From positions 1 to 37,032 of the forward strand of contig DXGQ01000037.1 of the NCBI GenBank assembly GCA_019113845.1: DNA of 37,032 nucleotides. Direction: 5' to 3'. The notes beneath the pieces are model-generated. The model searched no databases and was not told the origin of the DNA. It saw only the letters and a program-made list of their open reading frames with translations. The position numbers and the translations under genes were made by a program. This DNA is from Candidatus Anaerobutyricum avicola. Lineage in GTDB: Bacteria; Bacillota; Clostridia; Lachnospirales; Lachnospiraceae. Numbering within the stretch: the stretch's first letter is position 1; every line of letters begins with the position of its first letter. Shown one piece after another: positions 1 through 9,921 of the stretch.

Positions 1-1046
1 ATAGGAATCTGTCTTATGGATTTCTTACAGGCATCCTGCGAATTGCACAGGAGAGCATTTTCAGCGGATTGAATAATTTGAGCGTAAACTCGATTATGGA
101 TGAGGACTATAGTCAGTTCTTTGGTTTTACATCTTCAGAAGTTTATGAAATGCTTCAGTATTACGGGATGACAGATGAGATGGAAGAACTGAAGGAATGG
201 TATGATGGATATCTTTTCGGTAATGAAGAAATATATAATCCATGGTCCGTTATAAATTATGTATCAAAAAAAGGTATTCCACAGGCCTATTGGGTAAATA
301 CAGGAAAGAATGAAATTCTTGTAGATGTGCTTCAGACCGCCACGGAAGAAATAAAAGGTCAATTGTATGATCTGCTTCAGGGAAAAAGTGTAATCACCAG
401 AATAGATCAGAATGTGGTATACAGAGCCCTTGCGGAGGATCCGGATAATATCTTCAGTCTTTTACTGGTTGCCGGATATCTAAAGACACCGAAGAAAGAG
501 CTGCAGCCGGATGGTTCATATCTGTGTGAGGTTTCTATTCCGAACAAAGAAATTGCTGCCGTCTATAAAAGTGAAATCCTGTTTCATCTGATGCAGATCG
601 GTGCAATTACAAGAACAACTGCAAATAAAATCGCAGAGAGTTTATTTGCATGTAATTATACGAAATTGCAGAAAGCCATTGCGGAATATCTGGATAAATC
701 TGTAAGCTTTTACGATGGAGGAACGGAAGGCTTTTATCATGGCCTGGTATTAGGGTTGATCGCATTGATGGATAATCAGTATAGAATCAAGTCCAACAGA
801 GAATCCGGAGACGGAAGATACGATATTACCATGTTCCCGAGAGAGAAAAAGTATCCGGGAATCATTATGGAGTTTAAGTGGAAAGCTGATCTGAAAGAAG
901 AGGAGATGGAGCAATTTGCTGCAGATGCTCTCAGGCAGATTGATGAAAAACGCTATGATGCAGAACTGATCGAGCTTGGTGTGGCACCTATATTCAAATT
1001 GGGAATTGCATTTTCGGGAAAACGCGTAAGAGTTAAGACCATTTAA
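1..1046 (+). CDS. AAA-ATPase/PD-(D/E)XK nuclease-like protein, C-terminal part
   Basis: The reading frame is open from base 3 and runs off the left edge, so the N-terminal ATPase part (PF09820 type) is mostly missing. The TTG near base 69 is internal, because the upstream residues (FLTGILRIAQES) continue the family pattern. The visible part has the conserved YDGYLFG and YNPWSVINY motifs of this family. The C-terminal nuclease-like domain (PF08011) has an Asp in GRYDI and an EFKWK motif near the end, which fit the PD-(D/E)XK core. Members occur in many copies in Lachnospiraceae and Bacteroidetes genomes; their true role is not established, although a mobile or toxin-like role is often suggested. 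The gene lies beside a hairpin array and a tRNA-derived attachment scar, which fits a place at the end of an integrated element. Family call is firm, function is not. Confidence 0.85.
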   Translation, partial: RNLSYGFLTGILRIAQESIFSGLNNLSVNSIMDEDYSQFFGFTSSEVYEMLQYYGMTDEMEELKEWYDGYLFGNEEIYNPWSVINYVSKKGIPQAYWVNTGKNEILVDVLQTATEEIKGQLYDLLQGKSVITRIDQNVVYRALAEDPDNIFSLLLVAGYLKTPKKELQPDGSYLCEVSIPNKEIAAVYKSEILFHLMQIGAITRTTANKIAESLFACNYTKLQKAIAEYLDKSVSFYDGGTEGFYHGLVLGLIALMDNQYRIKSNRESGDGRYDITMFPREKKYPGIIMEFKWKADLKEEEMEQFAADALRQIDEKRYDAELIELGVAPIFKLGIAFSGKRVRVKTI

Positions 1047-1125
1047 AATGATTATTAGGTCGCATAAAATGTAATTGTTTTTCATTATCTCGCCAACTCG
1101 CCCACACTTGCAGTTTTCATTACTT

Positions 1126-1430
1126 CAAGAACACCTCGGCGTTCTTGCTGCGAGATGCGCGTCATGCGTTAGCATGACAAAATTCCAAGCGCATCTCTGC
1201 AATCCGCCGGAGGCTTTTATCGAAGTCGGAGTTTGCTCCGATTTCGATAAAACCATGCTCTGGCTAATGGTCGCCAACTTGGCGACCATTAAAAATCGAA
1301 ACTCTTTTATGTACATTGTTGCATGATATGGTAAGGCATGATATATGTCATAGTGACGAGGAAAATGAATCAAGCTTGCTTGGATTCATTTGACGACCGC
1401 TGATCATCCGTAAAACGTGTTTTACGGATG
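1126..1430. repeat. array of six near-perfect hairpins, possible structured RNA or mobile-element remnant
   Basis: Six inverted repeats follow one another with no gene between them. Arms: 1126-1132/1141-1147 (7 bp); 1152-1160/1189-1197 (9 bp) enclosing 1161-1167/1172-1178 (7 bp); 1215-1231/1236-1252 (17 bp with one G-T pair); 1265-1276/1280-1291 (12 bp); 1363-1375/1378-1391 (13 bp with one bulge); 1405-1416/1419-1430 (12 bp). The stems differ in sequence, so this is neither a CRISPR nor a simple tandem repeat. No T-run follows them, so they are not ordinary terminators. The strand of any transcript is unknown. I do not recognise a named RNA family. Confidence 0.6.
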
Positions 1431-1901
1431 TATCTTACCGATACCAGGTGAAGCTGCCGGGACGGGGGATAGTTTTGACCACCGGAGCAGCCCTTCTGAG
1501 TGCCGGCTGATGAGGCCCCACGAAATAGCAAAGCGGCGAAGCCGGTGACGAATAAGAACTCCATTGCCCAAATCAGGGGTACACAATGCGTGTATTTTGG
1601 GGTATAATATAAAAGCAGAGATCATAAAAACAGGTCAATAATTTAATAGAGTTATCAATTCCGAGAAAGTACGGAATCGGTAGCCGATGAATCTATTGAC
1701 GTCGTTATAAGCACTCAATTTTTACTGTTTGGCAATTCGGTACTGAGAACTAAATTAGCTCATGCCAACATTTTGCAAACAAAACAGGCCAAAACGGGGC
1801 TGATCCGGGACCATATAAGAACTGACAATCAGGTGCCCACGATAGCTAAAAAACCCCGCAAATCAAGGCTTTTCAAGAACTTCATAAGACAGCGATAAAC
1901 C
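1431..1901. other. non-coding stretch between hairpin array and attachment scar
   Basis: No credible reading frame with a ribosome site is visible on either strand. The first 130 bases are GC-richer and continue the palindromic character. A TATAAT lies at 1603-1608 without a good -35 box, and a short ATTCCG/CGGAAT hairpin sits at 1658-1677. This could be the non-coding end of an integrated element, but I see no recombinase gene or recognisable insertion-sequence end. Confidence 0.4.
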
Positions 1902-1930
1902 AGGAGCAAGGTACCGAGTGCCTTGCTCCT
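1902..1930. repeat. 10-bp inverted repeat at the tRNA-Arg scar, candidate recombinase core site
   Basis: AGGAGCAAGG (1902-1911) and CCTTGCTCCT (1921-1930) are perfect inverted copies around a 9-bp centre. The right arm runs into the anticodon loop of the tRNA-Arg fragment. Inverted arms around a short overlap are the layout of tyrosine-recombinase core sites. Alternatively it is a plain hairpin. Confidence 0.5.
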
Positions 1931-1967
1931 AAGCGAGGGGTCGGAGGTTCAAATCCTCTCGGAGACG
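1926..1967 (+). pseudogene. 3' half of tRNA-Arg(CCU), attachment-site scar
   Basis: From 1926 the sequence matches the order of a tRNA from the anticodon loop onwards: loop with CCT at 1928-1930, 3' anticodon strand 1933-1937, 5-base variable region, T arm with stems 1943-1947/1955-1959 and a TTCAAAT loop, acceptor strand CGGAGAC, discriminator G at 1967. No matching 5' half (GTCTCCG acceptor strand, D arm) lies upstream; the sequence there is unrelated. A 3' tRNA copy beginning in the anticodon loop is what integration into a tRNA gene leaves behind. CCA is not encoded. The intact tRNA should lie elsewhere or at the other element end. Confidence 0.75.
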
Positions 1968-1999
1968 TCTGGATAAAGGCGGGAATTGTCACAGCTTAC

Positions 2000-3237
<1,238 letters not shown>

Positions 3238-3274
3238 ATTAATTTTTATTGAATATTGCATTTGGTGATATAAA

Positions 3275-3517
3275 GTGATACATCAGGCGGCGAGAAATCT
3301 TGTGGAACGCATGAAGGAAAAAGATCTTTTAAATGTAGCCGTATCAGATACGGATACGAGAGCAAGGAAGATATGCCTTTCTGAAAAAGGGGAAAAAATC
3401 TGTAATGAACTGAAAAAGAAAGGCTCTGATGTGGGCGGTAATCTTTTGCAGCCGTTAAGTGAAGAGGAAAAAGAGCAGCTCTTTGTCATCCTGGATAAAA
3501 TAATAAAAGCTCTGTAA
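3275..3517 (+). pseudogene. MarR-family regulator, C-terminal fragment
   Basis: The fragment begins in the recognition-helix and wing region (LVERMKEKDLL, then SDTDTRARKICLSEKGE) and continues through the C-terminal dimer helix (PLSEEEKEQLFVILDKI). A full MarR protein has about 60 more residues before this. The GTG at 3275 has no ribosome site, and an in-frame stop lies two codons upstream. The break lies between the bglA relic and this fragment, so one deletion may have fused both. The next gene, a membrane protein, could have been its target. Fragment call is firm; a working short protein is unlikely. Confidence 0.75.
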
Positions 3518-3575
3518 AAGGATACATTTTACCTATATATACAACAGGTTGTTTAAATGGAAACGGAGGAATATC

Positions 3576-4876
3576 ATGAGTAGAAAGGAACTTGTCAAAC
3601 GTTATTTGGTTTTTATATTTGGACTGGTATTTAATTCTTTCGGAGTAGCCTTTGTGACCAATGCAGAACTGGGAACATCTCCTATTGCTTCAATCCCATA
3701 CAGCCTTTCCATGATCATAACAAGTTTGTCGCTTGGAACGTGGGTCGTCATTTTTAATGTGGGGCTGGTTTTGGTTCAGCTTGCTATTCAAAGGAAAGAG
3801 GCGGATAAATTCCAGATTATCCTTGAAGTGATTATAGCTTTCTTTTTCGGCTATGGGATTGATCTGTCAATGCTGTGTTTACAGTGGCTTCATCCTACAG
3901 CATATATCTTTAAGTTGATTTCTCTGGTCATTGGTTGCTGTATCATAGCGTTTGGCGCGTATCTGGAAGTGATCGCCGATGTGGTCATGCTCCCTGGCGA
4001 TGCCTTTGTACGTGCAATAGCTAAAGCGGTACATAAGGAATACGGCGGTACCAGAATGATTTCTGATATCAGCATGTCTGTTATAGCCGGAGTGATCTGT
4101 CTGATTTTCTGCATGAGCTTTCAGGTGTACGTGAAGGAACGATTATTTCAGCTTTGCTTGTAGGGAATATGGTAAAACTTTTTTCGAGACTTTTTGCCGG
4201 TATGGCAGAACGTATTTTTCCGGAGAAAATCCGGAAATAGGAGCCGAAATCTGCTTCTGAGACTAAACCGAAATACGTGATTACCATTTCCAGAGAATAT
4301 GGAAGCGGCGGAAGAGAGATCGGAAAAAAGATTGCCGGAGAATTAAACATTGCATATTATGACAGTGAGCTTATCTATATGGCAGCTGAAAAAAGCGGTT
4401 ATACGGAAAAATTTGTGAAAGATAATGAAGAGCAGATGTCAAGATTGCAGTATAATCTGTATTCCTGGTATACGCCATCCATAACGGAAAAAGATGTGCC
4501 GGGGGTTGAGCAGTTGTTTCAGATTGAAAAGAAGGTGATCAACGAGATTGCATCAAAAGATTCCTGTGTCATTGTAGGAAGGTTGGCAAATTTTATTCTG
4601 GGTGATCATGAGAATACCTTTCATATTTTTATCAGCTCTGATTCAGATGCTAAGATTAAAAGAATCATGGAGCGGGACGGATTATCTTTGGAAGAGGCCA
4701 GAAAAAAGGCGCGGAAAGTGGACAGGGAACGTGCCACGCATTGCAGATATTTTACTCACAGAGAGTGGGGAAGAGCGAATTGTTATGATATGACTGTGAA
4801 GTCCTCAAAATATGGTATAGAGATGACCGGTCGCATGCTTGCCGATATGATTCGAAATTATGTAAACAGGCAATAG
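3576..4876 (+). pseudogene. YczE/YitT-like membrane protein fused to cytidylate-kinase-like domain, broken
   Basis: The start at 3576 has GGAGG at 3565-3569. Residues 1-180 are a polytopic membrane domain (FGLVFNSFGVAFVTNAELGTSP, GDAFVRAIAKAVHKEYGGTR) of the YczE/DUF6198 type. Near 4122 the frame is lost: one missing base turns the expected GVREGTIISALLVG into a dead end at 4163. In the shifted frame the domain continues to an amber codon at 4238-4240. The same frame then reads on without another stop into a cytidylate-kinase-like domain (PF13189; SREYGSGGREIGKKIA, IVGRLANFIL, RKVDRERATHCRYFT) ending at 4876. The GTG at 4277 has no ribosome site. Membrane plus kinase-like fusions of this kind are known in Clostridia from general family knowledge. 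I infer one ancestral gene with two lesions; separate translation of the kinase part is less likely. Confidence 0.8.
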
Positions 4877-5069
4877 ATATAAAAAATGGGCCATAATTTT
4901 CACAGGAGGGTAAAATTTCCGGAATATCTATGATTTATAAAATAATAAGAGATTTCATTGTCATTTGCCGTGTTTTAAGATATATTTTTTTATAAATACA
5001 AAAGAATGTCAGTAAAACAGACTGCAACAGAAAATGAAAAAGATGGATGGTAAGGAGACAGTGAAATAG

Positions 5070-5639
5070 ATGAAAGAAGAGGGAAAAACGCAGGATACGA
5101 TGAAATATCGTCTGGTGGATGCAATGAAATGCTGTATGAAGAAAGCTCCCGTGGAAAAGATTACGGTGAAAGAAATTGTCAGGGAGTGTGGAACGACAAG
5201 GCAGACTTTCTACAGAAATTTTCAAGACAAGTACGATCTGATTAACTGGTATTTTGATAAAATATTGCTGGAATCCTTTGAACATATGGGAAAAGGAGAT
5301 ACCATCCGGGAGGGGCTTATCAATAAGTTCCGTTATATTGAAGCAGAAAAAATCTTTTTTCGTGCAGCGTTTAAAAATGATGCGCAAAATAACCTTCGGG
5401 ATCATGATTTTCAACTGATTCTGAAATTCTATACAGATCGGATTGAAGGAAAGGCAGGCAGGAAGATGTCGGCAAATCTCAGGTTTTTACTGGAAATGTA
5501 TTGCCAGGGTTCTGTCTATATGACTGTTCAATGGGTTCTTGGAAAAATCTGTGCCACGGCGGAGGAGATGGCCGATTCTCTTGTATCAGCTATGCCGTCA
5601 GAATTGGAAAAAGTGTTTAGAAAATTGAAAATTATTTAA
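5070..5639 (+). CDS. TetR/AcrR-family regulator (DhaS-like)
   Basis: A 189-residue one-domain regulator. Residues 10-60 form the TetR helix-turn-helix (ITVKEIVRECGTTRQTFYRNFQDK YDLI), and the rest is the helical ligand domain of the TetR_C_8/DhaS type. The start at 5070 follows AAGGAG (5051-5056) at a wide spacing; no better start is seen before residue 11. The gene is read in the same direction as the broken alcohol dehydrogenase 115 bp downstream. DhaS proteins activate dihydroxyacetone or diol metabolism genes, so this dehydrogenase was its likely target. A weak CAGGT/ACCTG inverted pair at 5646-5650/5671-5675 could be an operator. With the target broken, the regulator may be on its way out. 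Confidence 0.85.
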   Translation: MKEEGKTQDTMKYRLVDAMKCCMKKAPVEKITVKEIVRECGTTRQTFYRNFQDKYDLINWYFDKILLESFEHMGKGDTIREGLINKFRYIEAEKIFFRAAFKNDAQNNLRDHDFQLILKFYTDRIEGKAGRKMSANLRFLLEMYCQGSVYMTVQWVLGKICATAEEMADSLVSAMPSELEKVFRKLKII

Positions 5640-5753
5640 TGAAATCAGGTAAAAAGTAACAAATTCTATCACCTGTAACTTTATATTTTATACATTAATT
5701 GTTAAAATGTAAATAAACAGTAGATTCATTAAATGAAAGGGAGAATGATGATT

Positions 5754-6742
5754 ATGGTAAACAGAGTCATGCTTAACGAGACATCCTATCATGGAGCAGG
5801 TGCAATCCAGGAAATCGCAACAGAGGCGAAAGCAAGAGAATTTAAAAAAGCATTCGTATGTTCTGATCCGGATCTGATCAAATTCGGTGTGACAGGAAAA
5901 GTTACAAAAGTTCTTGATGATGCGGGTCTTGCATATGAGGTTTATTCTGATATTAAAGCAAATCCGACGATTGAGAATGTCCAGCACGGTGTACAGGCTT
6001 TGCAGTTCCTACAACCGCAGGAACCGCTGCCGAGGTAACGATCAACTATGTGATTACAGATGTGGAGAAGAAGAGAAAATTTGTATGTGTGGATCCTCAC
6101 GATATGCCGATTATCGCCGTTGTTGATCCGGATATGATGGCTTCCATGCCAAAGGGTCTGACTGCCTCTACCGGTATGGATGCCCTGACACATGCTATCG
6201 AAGGATATACAACAAAGGCTGCATGGGAAATGACAGATATGTTCCATCTGAAAGCGATTGAAATTATTTCAAAATCTTTAAGAAGCGCTGTGGCCAATGA
6301 AAAAGAGGGACGTGACGGAATGGCCCTTGGTCAGTACATCGCAGGAATGGGATTCTCCAATGTCGGACTGGGAATCGCTCATTCGATGGCACATACTCTG
6401 GGAGCTGTATATGACACACCGCACGGAGTAGCATGTGCGATGATGCTTCCGATTGTTATGGAATACAATCAGGAGTGCACCGGAGAAAAATATCGTGAGA
6501 TTGCGAGAGCAATGGGCGTAAAAGGCGTAGATGAGATGTCGGTGGACGAGTACAGAAAAGCGGCTATCGATGCCGTACGTCAGTTGTCTGTTGATGTCGG
6601 AATTCCTACCAAATTAGATGCGATCAAAGAGGATGATCTTCAGTTCCTTGCAGAATCCGCACACGAAGACGCATGCGCGCCGGGTAATCCAAAAGATGCC
6701 AGTGTTGAGGATTTGAAAGATCTGTTCAGAAAAATTATGTAG
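5754..6742 (+). pseudogene. fucO: iron-containing alcohol dehydrogenase (lactaldehyde reductase-like), internal deletion
   Basis: The start at 5754 (MVNRVMLNETSYHGAGAI) matches the FucO/lactaldehyde:propanediol oxidoreductase opening, with GGGAG just upstream. The first part stops matching at about 6000 (GVQALQ), and the second resumes at once with the codons for VPTTAGTAAEVTINYVITD in another frame. By comparison with E. coli FucO (382 residues), about 50-55 residues are missing, including the NAD-binding GGGS loop. All metal ligands lie in the kept part (DALTHAIEGY and HSMAHTLGAVYDTPHG). The junction also shifts the frame, so the first part ends at 6038. The enzyme cannot be made whole. It would have reduced lactaldehyde or a similar aldehyde in fucose/rhamnose or diol metabolism. 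Confidence 0.9.
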
Positions 6743-6779
6743 AGAATAGTTTCTGTCGTAAAATGATATGAAAAACAGG

Positions 6780-6817
6780 ATTCCCGGGAAGAAGCCAGAT
6801 GGCCTCTTCCCGGGAAT
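6780..6817. terminator. 12-bp hairpin after the fucO relic
   Basis: ATTCCCGGGAAG at 6780-6791 pairs with 6806-6817 over 12 bp, with an inner GCC/GGC pair. Only three T follow on the plus strand. It may terminate or stabilise the upstream transcript. Confidence 0.6.
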
Positions 6818-6835
6818 TTGTGATGTCTATACTCA

Positions 6836-6876
6836 AATCCGCCCGGCGCAAGAGTTTCGTCCGGGCGGAATTTTTT
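6836..6876. terminator. GC-rich terminator between convergent fucO and Uma2 relics
   Basis: TCCGCCCGG (6838-6846) pairs with CCGGGCGGA (6861-6869), followed by a T-run to 6876 on the plus strand. On the minus strand the reverse reads as a stem with weaker T content, so it could serve both convergent units. Confidence 0.75.
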
Positions 6877-6912
6877 GTATAGTTTTTGTCCATTTCAGAA
6901 AAAAGATGTTGT

Positions 6913-7442
6913 TCAATCGTACAAAAATGAAATATCGTGATAGATCCTGGAGAAATCAATGACACACTGTTTATCCCAAATGGAGACAGGAACCTTGTCG
7001 TCAAAACTGTAGATGGAAGGAATATCGCTGTTTTCAAAATCATAGACAACGATGGTCTTCCGATTCGGATCGATCATCCAGTATTCCCGCACTCCGGCTT
7101 CTCCGTATTTATATAATTTCAGACGGCTGTCCTTTTTGCTCGTGGAAGGAGAGAGTACCTCAACGACAAAGTCCGGGGCGCCAAATACCCGTCCGTTCTG
7201 AAACTTGGAACGGTCACAGACGATCAGGACGTCAGGCTGGACAACGGTTCTGTCATCTTCATCCAGCTGGACATCCACGGGGGAGACGAAAGGCATACAT
7301 TCTCCGCCGTGTTCCAGGACGAAATCAAGAAGAAACTTATAAATATAACCTCCCAGTGCCAGAAAAACATAGACATCCTCCCGGATACAGTGTATAATGT
7401 TACTATTTGCCGGGCAACGGACAGTGTGTCTGCTGCCCGCAT
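6913..7442 (-). pseudogene. Uma2-family endonuclease-like protein, N-terminus lost
   Basis: Uma2 (DUF820) proteins have a PD-(D/E)XK fold; their role in the cell is unclear. The core motifs are present: QPDVLIVCD, APDFVVEVLSPSTSKKDSRLKLYKYGEAGVREYW. A recognisable but worn upstream part (YVFLALGGYIYKFLLDFVLEHGGE) continues in frame to a TAA just above 7442, with no start codon or ribosome site. An internal ATG at 7296 does have GGAG before it and could give a 127-residue product. The normal N-terminal 40-60 residues are missing, and the putP promoter now sits in the truncated end. I judge it a remnant. Confidence 0.75.
7370..7398 (+). promoter_or_regulatory. putP promoter
   Basis: TAGACA (7370-7375), 17-bp spacer, TATAAT (7393-7398). 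The leader contains a GGGCA/TGCCC hairpin before the AGGAGG of putP. The promoter lies inside the antisense Uma2 relic. Confidence 0.7.
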
Positions 7443-7468
7443 ATTAATTACAGGAGGATAGAAATAGT

Positions 7469-9019
7469 ATGAATGATACCATGCAGATTATGATTACGAT
7501 GGTTCTCTACATGCTGGTTGTCATTGGAATCGGTCTGGCTTTCGCCAAGAGAGCGAATCAGAGTTCCGAGGATTATTTCCTCGGCGGACGTACGCTGGGA
7601 CCGTGGGTGACAGCCATGAGTGCGGAGGCATCGGACATGTCCGGATGGCTTTTGATGGGTCTTCCGGGTGTGGCGTATTGGTGCGGAATCGCCAATGCGG
7701 CCTGGACAGCCATCGGACTGGCAGTGGGAACGTATATTAACTGGCTGATCACATCGAAGCGGCTGCGCCGCTACAGCGAGAAGGCGAAGGCAATCACGCT
7801 GCCGGAGTTTTTCTCCAATCGTTTCCATGAGGATAAAAAGGTGATCATGACGCTTGCGGCGCTGTTTATTCTCGTATTCTTTACGGTGTATGCGGCAAGC
7901 TGTCTTGTGACCTGTGGTAAGCTGTTTTCCACTTTGTTTGGATTTGAGTATGTGCCGATGATGATCGTTGGAGCGGTGTTTGTGCTGGTGTATACGATCA
8001 TCGGCGGTTTCCTGGCGGAGAGTGCTTCAGACTTTATGCAGGCCATCGTGATGATCGTGGCGCTGGTTGTTGTCGTTGTGACAGGTACCGTCGCTGCCGG
8101 AGGCCTTGGCGCTGTCATTGAAAATGCACAGAATATCCCGGGATTCCTTGATTTCTTTGGAGCGGCGACGCCGGTGATGCAGGATGGCGCGCAGCAGATC
8201 GTAAACGGAGCTCCGGTATTTGGCGAGGCAGGCACTTACAGCGTCCTGACCATTTTGTCCAGTGTGGCATGGGGACTTGGATACTTCGGTATGCCGCAGG
8301 TTCTTTTACGGTTTATGGCGATCAGAAAAGAGGGGGAGCTTAAGATGTCCCGCCGGATCGCTACGGTATGGGTGCTGATCTCCCTGACGGTTTCCGTATT
8401 CATCGGTCTTATGGGAAGAACGTTATTCCCGGTCGCTCTCACGACAGAAGCTTCCGCGGAGAATGTATTCATCGTGCTGGCGACAAATCTGCTCCCGCCG
8501 CTTCTGGCAGGACTGGTGATGGCAGGTATCCTTGCGGCGACCATCAGTTCTTCGGACTCTTATCTGCTCATCGCGGCGTCGGCGTTCGCGAAGAACATTT
8601 ATCAGGGACTGTTACATAAGAAGGCAAGCGATAAGGAAGTGTTATGGATTTCCCGTATCACACTGCTTCTCATCACAGTCATCGCGATCTTCATCGCTCT
8701 GGATGAAGACAGTGTCATCTTTACGATCGTAAGTTTTGCCTGGGCAGGATTTGGCGCGACTTTCGGACCGCTGATGCTGTTTTGCCTGTTCTGGAAGCGG
8801 ATCAACCGGGCGGGCGCCATCGCCGGTATGGTGAGCGGCGGCGTGATGGTATTCGTATGGAATCTTCTGGTGCGTCCTCTGGGCGGCATCTGGGATATCT
8901 ACGAACTGCTGCCGGCCTTTCTGATCTCCTGTGTATGTATCGTGGTCGTATCTCTGCTCACCGCAGAGCCTTCCGAGGAAATGCAGAGAGAATTTGAAGA
9001 AGTCCGCGCAGGAAGATAA
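7469..9019 (+). CDS. putP: sodium/proline symporter
   Basis: A 516-residue sodium:solute symporter (SSS family) of normal PutP length with about 13 membrane helices. It imports proline with sodium. Diagnostic stretches are DYFLGGRTLGPWVTAMSAEA, SDMSGWLLMGLPG near residues 50-65, and FGMPQVLLRFMAIRK near 275. AGGAGG at 7453-7458 sets the start. The gene stands alone between its own promoter and a strong terminator at 9125-9195. Proline specificity is inferred from overall similarity to PutP; other small solutes are possible but less likely. Confidence 0.9.
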   Translation: MNDTMQIMITMVLYMLVVIGIGLAFAKRANQSSEDYFLGGRTLGPWVTAMSAEASDMSGWLLMGLPGVAYWCGIANAAWTAIGLAVGTYINWLITSKRLRRYSEKAKAITLPEFFSNRFHEDKKVIMTLAALFILVFFTVYAASCLVTCGKLFSTLFGFEYVPMMIVGAVFVLVYTIIGGFLAESASDFMQAIVMIVALVVVVVTGTVAAGGLGAVIENAQNIPGFLDFFGAATPVMQDGAQQIVNGAPVFGEAGTYSVLTILSSVAWGLGYFGMPQVLLRFMAIRKEGELKMSRRIATVWVLISLTVSVFIGLMGRTLFPVALTTEASAENVFIVLATNLLPPLLAGLVMAGILAATISSSDSYLLIAASAFAKNIYQGLLHKKASDKEVLWISRITLLLITVIAIFIALDEDSVIFTIVSFAWAGFGATFGPLMLFCLFWKRINRAGAIAGMVSGGVMVFVWNLLVRPLGGIWDIYELLPAFLISCVCIVVVSLLTAEPSEEMQREFEEVRAGR

Positions 9020-9124
9020 GAACAGGTGCAGAAGAATGATCTGCGGGAGAGCCTGCAAAAGATAATGCTCTGAAAATGGAACATTAAAAGAAAAATATCC
9101 AAAAGAAAATAGAAAAATCACAGA

Positions 9125-9195
9125 AAATGCCACCGGCAGATATCCATTTCCTCAGAAAATCATCTGGGATGGGGTATCTGTGCGGTGGCATTTTT
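9125..9195 (+). terminator. putP terminator
   Basis: AAATGCCACCG (9125-9135) pairs with CGGTGGCATTT (9183-9193), with a second inner stem (CAGATA/TATCTG), then a T-run. A strong intrinsic terminator. Confidence 0.85.
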
Positions 9196-9289
9196 ACAGT
9201 TTCAGCTGCTGTGGGAGTGATGCCGATTGATGATAACACCGCAGATGGAAACGCAGGCAAGTCATTATGTGAAATGTGAGCAGGGCCAA

Positions 9290-9865
9290 TCAGCCCGTAA
9301 CGATCATATGCAGACAGTCCGCGATCAGGATCAGGGCGATGACGCCGCTTACCACAAACAGCGTTTTCCGGGACAGCTTATGTACAGCCTTTTGAAAAAG
9401 CGGCTGCAAAAGATAGAGGATGACCATTCCTCCGATGCCGAAGCGGATGCTCGGGTTTAAGGCGATGCGTCCCTGAAAGTTGGCAAAGTAATCGGAATAG
9501 TCCCACATCCATCCGCCCTGGGTAAATTCCATAATGTAGCTTCCAATCAGTTCCACAACGGTGGCGATCAAGATGATGGCAAAGAAGACAAGCACCGGCG
9601 TCAGATTCCATTTGCCCGGTCCAATCCGCTTTGCCTTTAAGTTTTTGAGAAGGATGAGGAAAATCAGGGCGCCGAACCCGTAGATCACGCAGTAGGGACC
9701 AAAGAGGGCGCCCCGGTTGGAAAATCCCCAGCGATAGATGAAGACCTCCAGGACAACTTCATAGATCCAGCCGAGGACGGAATATAAGAAGAAATATATC
9801 AGATATTCCGCAATCTGCGCAGAAAGCGAGGGGGATGATACGTGATTTAATCGTATGTTTTTCAT
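9290..9865 (-). CDS. PF06541 membrane protein (putative ABC-transporter type IV permease)
   Basis: A 191-residue protein with about five membrane helices. Family landmarks are FFLYSVLGWIYEVVLEVF, RGALFGPYCVIYGFGAL, ELIGSYIMEFTQGGWMWDYS and NPSIRFGIGGM. Despite the family name (CmpB-like), no transport role is proven. The start at 9865 is set by AAGGAGAG on the minus strand; an upstream Met would lack a site. It is a single-gene unit facing away from aroK. Its upstream region carries a 13-bp perfect inverted repeat that probably binds a regulator. Confidence 0.85.
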   Translation of the reverse strand: MKNIRLNHVSSPSLSAQIAEYLIYFFLYSVLGWIYEVVLEVFIYRWGFSNRGALFGPYCVIYGFGALIFLILLKNLKAKRIGPGKWNLTPVLVFFAIILIATVVELIGSYIMEFTQGGWMWDYSDYFANFQGRIALNPSIRFGIGGMVILYLLQPLFQKAVHKLSRKTLFVVSGVIALILIADCLHMIVTG

Positions 9866-9921
9866 AAGTTCTCTCCTTGTATGATGATTGATCAGATGAG
9901 ACAGGATTTTGGTCGGGCCCT

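Noticed and set aside
1126-1430. CRISPR array or terminator cluster
   Set aside because: The hairpins differ in sequence and spacing, no repeat unit recurs, and no T-runs follow.
4277-4876. Separate cytidylate-kinase-like gene starting at GTG 4277
   Set aside because: No ribosome site precedes it, and the same frame extends upstream through a single TAG into the membrane domain, so it is better read as the second half of a broken fusion.
4935-5414. 159-codon minus-strand frame opposite the TetR gene
   Set aside because: It has no ribosome site or recognisable domain and mirrors the plus-strand TetR gene, which has a clear helix-turn-helix.
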